Assembly (NCBI GenBank): GCA_905221605.1
Contig: CAJNDS010002419.1
Location: 248,150 to 312,149, forward strand
Direction: 5' to 3'
Origin: Symbiodinium natans
Lineage: Eukaryota > Sar > Dinophyceae > Suessiales > Symbiodiniaceae
Length of the DNA: 64,000 bases
The position numbers were made by a program, and so were the translations under genes. Under the pieces are notes generated by a model. That model did not search any database, had not been told where the DNA came from, and worked only from the letters and a program-made list of their open reading frames with translations. Positions within the stretch are counted from its first letter, which is position 1; each line of letters opens with the position of its first letter. This document shows, one piece after another, positions 32,006-42,311 of the stretch.

Positions 32006-32269
32006 GAGTCATGATAAAAATGGTAATATGAATAGTCATCATAATCATAAGCACAATAACAATGATAAATAAGACAAAGAATATGTTGGCAGAATAGTAA
32101 TCATAAGAATAAGAGTATGTTGGAACATCAGAGAAACAGGAGGATCCGCCTGCCACTGTGGACTGGACTCGCCTTCGCCGAGCCAGTGCCCGAGAGAACC
32201 TAAGCTTACATTGCAAGCTGAGGCTGAGGCTCTTCTTAGCTTTCTTCTTTTTGCTCAGGTGTTGAGTGA

Positions 32270-34290
32270 GCCCTGCGTGACGAAATTCCAGATTCCTTGG
32301 GACACAACTGAGGAGGCTGCAAGCAATGCCTTAATTTGAGCAGACTTTCCGTTCTTTCATTCTCTGCCCCCCTCAATAACTTGGAGACTGTCGACATACA
32401 CGCATGAGGCTGGGCGAAAACGTCTCCGTGAGGAGGCGCGGAGCCCGGAACCGCCCAATCATACTCACCCCTTCTGTATCCAAAGCCTTGGACCCAGGAA
32501 GCTGGCTTTGAGGGGGCAACGTTGGTGGGATGACCCCACCACTGTGCTAGCTGCGCAAAATCAACGAGCCAACATGTATGGACACGTCTCTTCTGATCCG
32601 GCCTCAAGTCAATCAGGGCAGAAGGATTTGGTTTCAGGGGGGTGGGCGATGGGTGGGCGATGGGTCTGGGAGCCAATCTGTTCAGAATAAAGCCCAATGA
32701 TCAGCATTCAACATTTCTATGCTCGCCGCTTTCTGCATGACGACATGGTGGCTGAGTCGCTTGTCCACCGCCAACATGATGTCAGAACGAGCACGAGAGG
32801 GCGAGCCTTCATGGACTGGCTCAGTTTCATTGCCACCAACAGTCCAGACCTTGCAAGACATGTGATACCGAGTGACTGCTGTCACACCTTAGCAGCTGGT
32901 AGCCATGGAGTGACGCCCGAAAGCACTCGTCTTTGCCTTGTCTCATATGGCAGGGGTCCCAGGCACATTCTCCTTCCAGCCCAGTTGTGCCGACATTGAT
33001 CCACGTGCCTCTAAGATCCCGAAGCTTCCGGAGAATGGATGGACATGCAGGGGATGCAACGGAGGCCCTCGGCCCAAATTGCCCCCAAATTCCCTATTCG
33101 GTCTGCCGAGCTGCCTGCATGCTGAGGCCAAGAAGCTGAAAGGGAAAAAGGACAAACAGGCCAAGGCCAAAGCAGACGGCAAAGTGTCGTGCTCGGAGGT
33201 GCATGGTCGATGGGAGATCTTGCACCAGCATGCGAGGAAAATTCCGGTGTGCTGTGTGAGGTACGGCGATCCGGCTGGGATCCGCCACCATTCAGGGTGC
33301 ATGGCTGCAGAGTTGCAAATTTTTCCAGAATTCCAGGAAGGTAGTGACGATTCTGCGAGGTACCTCCGCGCCTGTGGCCCGGGGAATGCTCAATGGTGGG
33401 CCTTCCAGATCGGCAAGAGAACGAGCAGTGTTCTCAACTTGCTTGTTTTCAACTTCTTGGTGTGGCTCATGAGAATTCCAGCACGGCCCGAAGCCGCAGC
33501 CATGCCTGTATCTATTCAGTTCCTGAAAATCGCTTTCGGCTCAAAAGGGGCCGACTCTTCTTGCGATCCTGAGTGCTGAGCATCTTCCCAAAGAGGTGGC
33601 TGAGAGAGTTGTCTTAGCTGCGTGCTTGCACGAAGCCACTGCCAGGCCTGATTCTGTTCAAGCATGCGTGGTTTTCGTGGATTGCAGCTGGGCCAGAAAG
33701 GGTCCTCACCGCAGGAGATGTGCACTCTGTGGGCATTGCACCGAGGCTGCGCTGCGCCATCATGATGGCCATGGCCTGCTACGTTTCGAACAGCAGCGGC
33801 CGCAGTGTCTTCTTTGGTTCCTCTGGGCGCATGTGCGAAGCACCTGTCACATGGACGCAGCTGGGAAGGAGCCTTCGTCACCTCCATGCCGGCCCTTCCA
33901 CGAGGAGCTTTTGCGAACTGCACGCTTGGTTAAGCATCGCGGCGTGGCCGTTGCATGGCCATTGGCTCTGGCATGCGTGAAGTGCGTAACTAAGCTCCTT
34001 TGGTTGTGCCTGTGGCTAGCAGCTGCGACTCGCGCGCAGGACATTCCAGCAAACTAGTCCAAGGCTCTGGCTTGTTGGTGTCGTGTGTGTGTAGGCCTCC
34101 CGATTGAAATTCTGAAATCGAAGGCCTTGCCCGGTTCACACAGGGGGACAGGGTTTTTTGGCACTTCCGCTGTCCAACGAGCTGGGTGACTGGGCAGCCT
34201 GGACTGATCATCCAGGTGTACATCAGTACGGTTTTGCGACATCCTCCAAGCTGCTCGTGGTTCCAAGTCCTCGATGCATTCTCGCCGTAC
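32270..34290 (+). CDS. Hypothetical exon cluster (one or two genes)
   Basis: After acceptor TTTTTGCTCAG (32,259) a frame reads VLSEPCVTKFQIPWDTTEEA. About 32,385-32,690 reads STYTHEAGRKRLREEARSPE and onward (WWDDPTTVLAAQNQRANMYG). About 32,700-32,880 reads YARRFLHDDMVAESLVHRQH. About 32,960-33,580 is a 213-residue frame with a Cys pair and a Lys-rich patch (PENGWTCRGC, AKKLKGKKDKQAKAKADGK). About 33,555-33,705 reads LPKEVAERVVLAACLHEATA. About 33,702-33,900 reads GDVHSVGIAPRLRCAIMMAM in another frame. About 34,165-34,290 reads SNELGDWAAWTDHPGVHQYG. All are on + and protein-like, none has a family I can name, and several splice borders are unresolved. The change of frame at about 33,702 without room for an intron could be a sequence error. 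Confidence 0.4.
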
Positions 34291-34302
34291 CAGCCGGAAT
34301 AA

Positions 34303-34343
34303 TCTCTCTCTCTCTCTCTCTCGCTCTCTCGCTCTCTCTCGAG
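34303..34343. repeat. (CT)n microsatellite
   Basis: A CTCTCTCT run with GCTCTC interruptions. Confidence 0.9.
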
Positions 34344-35057
34344 CTTCCTCACCAAGTCCACTGAAGAGCTCCCACTCCTGAACCGGGCCGATCCGGCATG
34401 GGCCTGCCAGCTTTTCCTACTTACAAGAGAGCCGGGCAGCCGTGCCGGCAGCGGCTGGCGGGCAGTCGTGCATGACGCGTGTTTTTTACTCGCGAATCGG
34501 CCTCGCGGCATGTTCGGGCCGCCCCTGGTGCCGCGCTAGCGTTCTAGCAGCCTGGGGATCCATGGCAAGTCCTTGGACGGCGCCCAGACGGCTGCGACCT
34601 GCGAGCCCTGGCGATTTCATCAGAACGGAGCGTCCCAAAGGGCCGGGAAAGCTGGGGTGGGGGTTGTTGGGTCTGGCCATCTGTCACCGTTTTCATGCGC
34701 CGTCTTCTCCACGGCATATCTTGCTCCAAATGCCTTCTGCTATTTAGAATCTTACTCATGTGAGGTTTCATGTTGGCACCAGTGTTTTGGATCTTCACTT
34801 CTGGGTTGAACTGGGTTTTGCCAGCTTCAGAGGACTGTACAAGTGTGTGCAGGGCTACCTCCTACAAAAACGTGGTGATGCTGCCAGGTGCCACTTCTGG
34901 CAAAGTCAACCTGGATCGTAGCCAGGACATGGAAATCAGCTGCTGACGAAGAGTAGCAAACTTGTTCAATCTTATATGAAATTAAAGTACATTGTTGTTA
35001 ACATATCAGATTATAACACTCTAAAGTAAAAGTGTTTTTCACTCACACATTCCTAGA

Positions 35058-35230
35058 GTGCTTCTAGAGTCGTAAAGGGTTGGATCACGGAGGAGCTCCG
35101 CGACTTCTTGATCGGCGGCGATGGCGGCGTGTCCCCAACCAAGGAGGCCATGCACTTCATTGGATTTCCTGCGACGCCAAAGGGTGGTAGAATGGTTTTC
35201 GCCCTCGGGTTCAGAGCCATCTGGAGAGAG
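35058..35230 (+). CDS. Candidate exon, hypothetical protein
   Basis: The frame reads RVVKGWITEELRDFLIGGDG and continues SPTKEAMHFIGFPATPKGG and MVFALGFRAIW. It is very protein-like, with regular hydrophobic periodicity. The downstream frame runs into a GAAAG/AAGG purine tract that looks intronic. The upstream side (34,930-35,055) is AT-rich. No family is recognised. Confidence 0.45.
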
Positions 35231-37402
35231 AAAGAAAGCAAGATGAGTGGAAGGAAGGAAGGAAGATGAGAGCAGCTCGAATTAACATTGATGCGCCCTT
35301 GAGCTGCAGCTTTTTTTCTTGCGCTGCGGATACGGGGACAAACTGACACTGCCCGCAACTCCAAGTGAGGCGGTCGCAAAGAGTTGGGAGTTGCCTGTCA
35401 GTACCTCAGCTCACCGCTTGCGGTAGTCGGTACTGTAGAATACCGATAGCGGCCGCGAAAGGTCCTTGAGTGCGACGAGGGCTGCGTTTCTGCAATTGAG
35501 AACTGCCTGGACGAGGCCATGTGATGCCCTGCTACATCATTTGACACGTTCGTAAGATTCGTAAGTTCTCAAGAGACCAGGGATGCAGCGTCGAAGCCCT
35601 CATGAAGCTGGATGCGGCTATTGCTGCGGACGAGAAAACCATCGAGGCGAGACGGTCTTGCGCAAATCGGAGCGTTCAAGCGTCAGCGCCGAAGTCGGAG
35701 CCAGGCGAAACTTGCTGGCAAGCAGGCCGGTGCCTGGACACGACTTGTCATACGGGAGGGAGGAGTAATTATGGGCGAGCGAGCGGGCGCGCAAGATCGT
35801 GCAACCCCGGGAGGATGCATGGCTCCAGAACTTTCTGCAGCGGTCTGGAGCGCTGCGTGCCCAACTGTCCACGATGTTGACCAGGCCTGAATCTGGAAGC
35901 CTTGAAGCCGAAGCCTATGCTCTTGGCGATCTTTAGGTTCTGGAGCCGGTTTTGCCCCTCCCGGCATCAGCACCAACCTTTGGGAGCATGCTGACACTTT
36001 CAGGGTTTTGGGCTTCCGAGTGTCCGCAGGGCAGGGATGCTAGCGCCCGAGTTTGCAAGAACTCGCGTTGGAGGCCAACCCCCCCCCCCCCCCCCCACTC
36101 CCCCCCACGTACAGCAATAAGCGAAAGCCCAACCAACCGGCACAGAATCAAGAACTCACTACATGTGAAGATTTGCCAACTATCGTGAGCTGATGGCGTT
36201 GGCCATGGCTTCAGGAAGAAGTCGGAGCCATGGATGACGCAGCTGGTCAAGGCACCGATCCCCAAGCGCAGCTTCGTAAGAAGGCCATGGCATGGCAAAA
36301 CAGAGGCAGCCCAGCTGGCCTTCAAGAGCAGCCGGGATGGCGACTACCCTAAGGCAGGGTTGTGGACGCACAGAACTTGCTGGGCCAGGGGTTGATTTCC
36401 ACAGGTTGGCGTGTCTTCCTTCTCTTCCTGAGGCGTGGCCCAGTTTATGATGCTACGGGAGCCATTGCACCATGTTGACAGGCGCTCGGTGGTATCGGCC
36501 GGCACATGCCTGAAGCCTGAAGCGTCCGAGTTTCCGGTCCTCTCGGACGTTTCTGCAGTGTGCTGTAAATTAAACAACACCGGGCGTCACATGCACAGGA
36601 TCCTGCTCGAGCCACGTCTTTATAAAGGGTGGTTTTTAGCGCATGTTGACGGTGGCCCTTTGAAAGCTTGCCACCAAGTTTCTGAGCTTCGTTGACATGC
36701 AAGTCCCACAAGCGGTGAGAAAAAGATGGGCTCCGATTTGCTCTCCGGCAGCAGCCCAGTCCCAGCAACTCACCTGCAACCACATTGAGGTTTATGAGCA
36801 TAAAGGAGATCTACCCTGGCGCTGTCATGGGCTCAAACCTGGTCCTTGTGTTTCATGTAGGGTTTCGGGTTCTAGGTTCTTAGGAGCTGAAGTTTCAGGT
36901 TAGTGCCCAAATCACGGCGTTGCGGGCTTGGCGTTTGCACGATCTTCTTCTCGTGTCGGGTCACCCCCCCGGGACCCTGGGTTGTGATCGGCCACGCGTG
37001 GCCGCGGGTGGAGAGTGTCCCAAAAGCGCGAAAAGTCGATAAGTGCAAACGGTGCCCTGGAACGCGCGAAGGGTCGAAGAGTCAACGTGCGAAAAGTGAG
37101 AAGTGCTTCCGGACACGAAAAGTCAAAAGCGTGCTAAACGTGCCCCGCGACGCGCAAGTCGAAAAGCCGAAACGTGTGTGAAGCGCACCAGGTTTCATTT
37201 GAGGGTCGCGTCGGCGTTGAAAGGTGTAGGTTTAAGGGGTTTGCTGTTGTTCTTGGCTGGTAATTCCCGGTTCTTCCGCATCTCCTAGAAAGAGGGAAAT
37301 CCTTTTGGTTGGAATTCAGAAATCAAAAGTGCATGGCGGCGCAATGTATGGCTGTTGTGCGCGCCATGCCTTGGCTTATGGGTGTGCTTGTTTTGGTTGC
37401 AG

Positions 37403-37433
<31 letters not shown>

Positions 37434-38317
37434 ATTGTTTTGGTAGTGGTTGCCCCCTCTGGGCTCATGAGGGCTTTGGGCTGGGGGCCCCGAGGCCGAG
37501 GGGTGGTCTCTTCGACACGTGTGCTGTCTTTCCCCGTGCTGCTTGACTGACCAACAGAGCCGAAAAGGAAGCTCTGACGGCTGCTGCACACGGAGACGAA
37601 CTCGAACGTTTAGGGGGTTTATATACGTAGAGTTTTAGGGGTTTAGTTTTTTAAGTGTTTTGGCGGGTTTAAGGGCCAGGAGCTTCAAGACGTGAGAAGT
37701 TGACGATGACCACTGGCAGTCGAGTCAGCATCCCCTGCTTCTGCGAGGGCAGATTGCCAACATCATCCAACATCATCCCAACAGCGCCCGACCGGGTTTA
37801 GGGTCAAAAGGGTTTCCAGATGCGGACCACGACCCGGATCCACCCGAACCCCGAACGGGACCCGCACGCGCACTCGGCTGGGCCCTCGAACCCCGCCGCA
37901 CCCGGACCCGGACGGTGAGTAAACAAACCAACACCCCCCAGACCCCCCCCCCCCTCCCCCCACCCAAAAAAATGCCACAGCTACCGTAGCCGTAGCAAGA
38001 CAAGACCAGCCGACACGTACATGAGAAACCTGTACACACCGCGTGGGACTTCACTGTCTCAATTTTGAGTCCCCTTGTGGATTTTGTCTTTTCGGATTCC
38101 TCATTAAAGGGACCCTCAAACGGCACCCCAAATCTGGAACAACCCCCGCGCGTGAGTTTCGGCTTCTTTTGTGAAATGCGCCACCTTCCTTGGCTGAGGT
38201 TGAAGAGCTGCCAGTTGGACGAGGCTAAAGACCCGGAGTATGCTCAAGCATCCAAATTCGGGTGGCAACAAACTCTTGGCATCGTGTTGCCGCCCGCCGA
38301 GCACCTGCAGTGTTAAG
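35231..38317. other. Weak exon candidates and repeats; no confident gene
   Basis: Candidates on +: about 35,583-35,655 (ALMKLDAAIAADEKTIEARR), about 36,210-36,350 (two competing frames), and about 36,903-37,180, a Lys/Arg-rich frame built from drifting GCGCGAAAAGTCGAAAAGTG-like units. Poly-C runs lie at 36,080-36,096 and 37,945-37,956. A (GT)n run lies at 37,405-37,432. Telomere-like traces lie at 36,855-36,900 and 37,600-37,670. Confidence 0.4.
37405..37432. repeat. (GT)n microsatellite
   Basis: Uninterrupted GT repeats. Confidence 0.95.
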
Positions 38318-38405
38318 GTTGCGAAAGCTCAGAGTCAGAGGACGAAGAAGATGCCAAGGCCCATTGGATGCTGTCCCAAACCACGGGCATCATCTGCACG
38401 AATGT
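38318..38405 (+). CDS. Candidate acidic exon
   Basis: The frame reads CESSESEDEEDAKAHWMLSQ and then TTGIICTNV. Acidic clusters of this kind are typical of nuclear or scaffold proteins, but nothing more can be said. The neighbouring frame at 38,500-38,660 (RLLDQEVSGGTCGCIPYALR) may be the next exon. Confidence 0.35.
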
Positions 38406-41010
38406 AGGTTGTCGCTTGAAGTGGCTGTTGATTCTCAGATGATTGCTGCCGCTGCCATTCCAGGATTGGCTTAGCAACTTGTATCTCAAGGCGTCAAAGC
38501 TCCGATGATGTCTTGTAAAGGTGAAGACTCAGCAAGTGCAGGCAAGACTACAAGACTGCTAGACCAGGAGGTTTCAGGAGGCACATGTGGCTGCATCCCC
38601 TACGCATTGCGACGTGCTAGTCGCAGCGATGCCGACCCACGACTCCTTGCCGCCCCGCGCTCAGGGTCCTGGGCTCCTGTGGCGTGGGGACAACTCAGGC
38701 ACCTTTAGAGCTTAGGGTTTAATGTGTTGGTATCCCCTTCTTGAAGAACTTAGGTGTCAAGTGCTGGAGAAGGAGCAGACAGACGAGATAGCAACCCATC
38801 CTCCGCCCAGACCGGCGAGGCCGACCCTGACCCTGGGCTGGCGTGTGCGTGTTACTTTCTTCTCGTTCCTGCACTGGGAAATTGAACAAAGGGGACCTTA
38901 TATCCCCGTATTGTTTGAAGTGTATAGCATATATACAACCCTGCAAGGGGTTCTGTCGGGCACCTCGTTCCCTACTAAGATACGCTGTGAGCTGTTGTTT
39001 CAGCCCAGGACTTGGATGCATGAAGGCCCCATGGGTCCGAGCCCCATGGGCCCCATCGGCCCCATCGAAGTGCCAGGTGGCGCACCCAGGATAAACAATT
39101 GCAGCGAAGGTTGAGTTGTGCGTGAACACTGATCGTGTGTGAGTGTGTGTGCTTTTGCTGTTTCCTTTTCTTTTGCTTACGGGCTTACGCCTCATGGCAT
39201 GCGCAGGTCCCCCTGCCATGGGCGAATATGCTAGAATCGAGCTGGCTTTGGACCGAATTTCACAGCAGGTGCGAGTGCAGTGACGACAAGCAGGGAAGCC
39301 GTAAGTACTATCGCAGCTGGAATGTCGCGATGGTGACGCAGGTGGATGCCTGTCTGGAGCAGCTGCTGCATGGTTCCGGAAGTGGCCCGAACTCTGAGCA
39401 TGTTCCGAGGGAGAATCATGTGCTGAAAGGACCGCCTCGGTTGCAGAGCATAGCGGGATACACCACAGAGTGCCACGAATGAGAAACAGAAAAACTTGGC
39501 AATGACCAGCTATGCTGGGTTGCAGAGAGTGCGTTGTTCTTTGCTGTTTGCCTGGAAACGAGATGGGGTTTGCAGATGGAATGCGGTCAGGCTTCGTTGT
39601 GCTGGCATGCATTTATGTATGTGTGGCTATTGTAGCCCAGATGGCAATTGACGGGGGCAGGAGAGCCGTTGTTTGCAGTGGTCCCAGATGCTTGTGCCGC
39701 TCCTCCAAGTGGTACAGATGCTCATCTGCCATTAGCATGCCCAACTAAGACCCTAGACCCTTAACCCTAAACTGCAAAAATCCGACCTGTCTTGGTTTGA
39801 GTGATTTCGGGGCCAATGTGTTGTCATGTGTTGTCCCAGAGTTTGAACCGGAGCCTTGCTTGTGCTAGCGTGAGAGTCGAAACCGCAAAAAAAAACAAGA
39901 ACACCTTCAACCCGAAAGCTCCACTCCTGTCACCTGTGCGTGTGGCAGCCGAGACCGAGGCTGAGTCAACCCCTCTTCGACATCAGGTGGTCAGCTTCGG
40001 TACTGGAAGTCGGCAGGGCACCGCCGCCTGGTGTGATGCGACTCAGTTGCATCTGCCTTCAGTCCTGCTTCCCACAGGTCTAGGGGGCGCGTTTAGCCCC
40101 CCCCCCCCCCCCCGCCGCTTTAGGAGAAAAAGGCTAGCGGGCGCTAAAGTTCAGAGTTTTGAGGACGGTTGAGGGCTTCAGATGGTGCTTTAGGGCAAGT
40201 GTCTGGCTGTCAGCAAGGCCAGCTTCAAAAAGGGTATGGTTCAGATCTCGGTCCGTTTAAATGCGTTGCTGGGGGTCGGGGGGATGCGCACTTCAAGTTC
40301 TTTTCAGATTGGTGGGGCAGGAGATCATTTGGGCCAGGTTATGAAGTCCCGCCCTGGTGGGTTGCAAACCTGCCTTCTCCCGTCTCATCGTTGGAACGGC
40401 GAGTTGCAGAAACAATACCACGCCCTGAAGACAACGTAACTTGCAAGTGTAGTTGGGCCTGGGAGATGTGTGTTTAGGGTCGCGCTGTGCTGCTTTCTCT
40501 TTTGAGTGAGGACATGTCCGAAGTGGAGGAGCGTCCTCCCGTCCGGGCCCCACTTGAATGCCGGCAGCTGATGCGAACCTGCATTCTGAGCGTCGCATGT
40601 CGCGCAAGGATGCAGCACCGCAGCCACGGAGACACGTCCATAAGGCTGCTTGTCCCATGCTCTTCAGGAGCCTAGCATGATGCGTGTCGTTCGTGTGGCC
40701 CTCTTCGGCCATATCGATGACAGCCACGTACCTGATGGAGCCCGAGGCTCGCACCGCGGACCTTAAGATGGCAACGGAGATCTTTGGCGGCAAGGCGCTG
40801 GTTGCCATTGCTGCTGCGCGCGCTGCTTGCGTGCTTTCTGTTGTCAGGGATCCTGTAACGAGTGCAAAGAGCAGGATGAGGCAGCAGCATCAAAGCCGAT
40901 GATGCGCTTGCTGTGTGCCTTGGCATGCCTCGGCCATCATGCGTTTGCGTACAAACCGATCAAATGTGTCTTCTTTCTTCACCACCTTCGCGCTGGAACC
41001 GAGACCGCAG
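38406..41010. other. Weak exon candidates; no confident gene
   Basis: About 39,000-39,070 encodes GPMGPSPMGPIGPIE, a short collagen-like run. About 39,209-39,280 reads GEYARIELALDRISQQ. About 39,949-39,994, after acceptor TGTGGCAG, reads ETEAESTPLRHQ. About 40,700-40,850 (SMTATYLMEPEARTADLKMA) lies just upstream of the K+ channel and could encode its N-terminus. A poly-C run lies at 40,098-40,115. Confidence 0.4.
39851..39900 (+). repeat. Second dispersed intronic motif, copy A (GTGAGAGTCGAAACC)
   Basis: GAGCCTTGCTTGTGCTAGCG followed by TGAGAGTCGAAACC and an A-rich run. It ends about 50 nt before a plausible 3' splice site at 39,948. The motif recurs at 50,389. Confidence 0.6.
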
Positions 41011-42256
41011 CCGCTGTGATGACATCTGGGAGCTGCTCGATGACCCCGAGTCCAGCAGCGGCTTGTCTCGGGAAGGTTTATTTTGTTATTGTCCATAGCC
41101 GAAGCGCCCTTTTTGCTTGTCAAGCAAGGAGCTGCGCGATGTATTTCACAGACGCTCAAGGCCCGACTTGAGCACCATGGGCGGGCACGTTGTGGTTAAG
41201 GAGCCGGTATTCGGATGTACTCGGCATAGGGTTCTTCGATTCGGCAGTCCCGCAGCTTGTCCGCAGCCCTATACAGGTTGTTGTCATCCTCAGCATTCTC
41301 GTGACCAACCTGCAGGTTATGCAGGACATAGACAAGAAGTCCATCGAAGTCCGTTCCCGCAGGTGTATTTTCGTTCCCTGCTTGCGTCAGGAGCCTCTGC
41401 TGCAGGGGATCTTGGCAGCAGGTCTGGAGACAACCTTTGACGTCATCTTCCTTATAGAGCTGGAGTCCCAGATGCGCGTAAGCCTAGGCATGGCGGCCAG
41501 GCGGCCGAACAGCCTTTAAGAAATGACAGATCGTAGAAAAGTGCTGGCTTCCTTTGTGGCCGCCGAGGTTTCTGTGCCGAATTCTCTCCGCTCCATCAAA
41601 GAGGGAGTATGTCAAAGATCCGTTCAACTGGGCGGACATGCTTTCAGCGTTTGGGTTCCCCTTGAGAGTGGCTCTGCTGAACACGCATCATTCAGCGAAG
41701 GCCAGCAAGGTATGCAGCAAGTGAGGTTTCCCAAAGCTAGGTGCCTAGTGCCTATATTGGGGGTCCGTTTAGGGTAGAACAGACGACCTCAGCATTGGAA
41801 ACTCCCGTGTGGCTTTCACCTTCCTCAGTTGAGCATCGGCTTTGTTCTCGAAGTCCACCCTCACCACGCAGCTTGGCGGAAAGCCACGATCCGTTCGGCA
41901 CGGCCGATGTGAGTTGTGCAGGGTAGGGTGCAGGGGGGCCGTTTACCCAGTCTCGCTCTCACCCTATTCTCAGTCTTGTCTTGCCTGTTCTGGTGGTTCT
42001 TGCGTTTTCGTTTTCCTTCTGCATTCCTTTCTTCGTCCCTCTGTCATTACCTTTTACGTTTTCACTGTCGTTTTCTGTGCCCTTGGTCTTTCGCGTTCAC
42101 TCTCTCTATCTCGCTCTTTCTCTTTCCCTCTGGTCGCTCTCTACCCCCTTATGCCGTACGCCCCTCTCCCCTGTGTCCCGCTCCTCCTTTCCCTCTATCT
42201 CCCTCTCCCTCTCTCCCGTCTCCCTCTCTCCCCTCCCGGCTCTTGTCACTGTTTAC

Positions 42257-42311
<55 letters not shown>

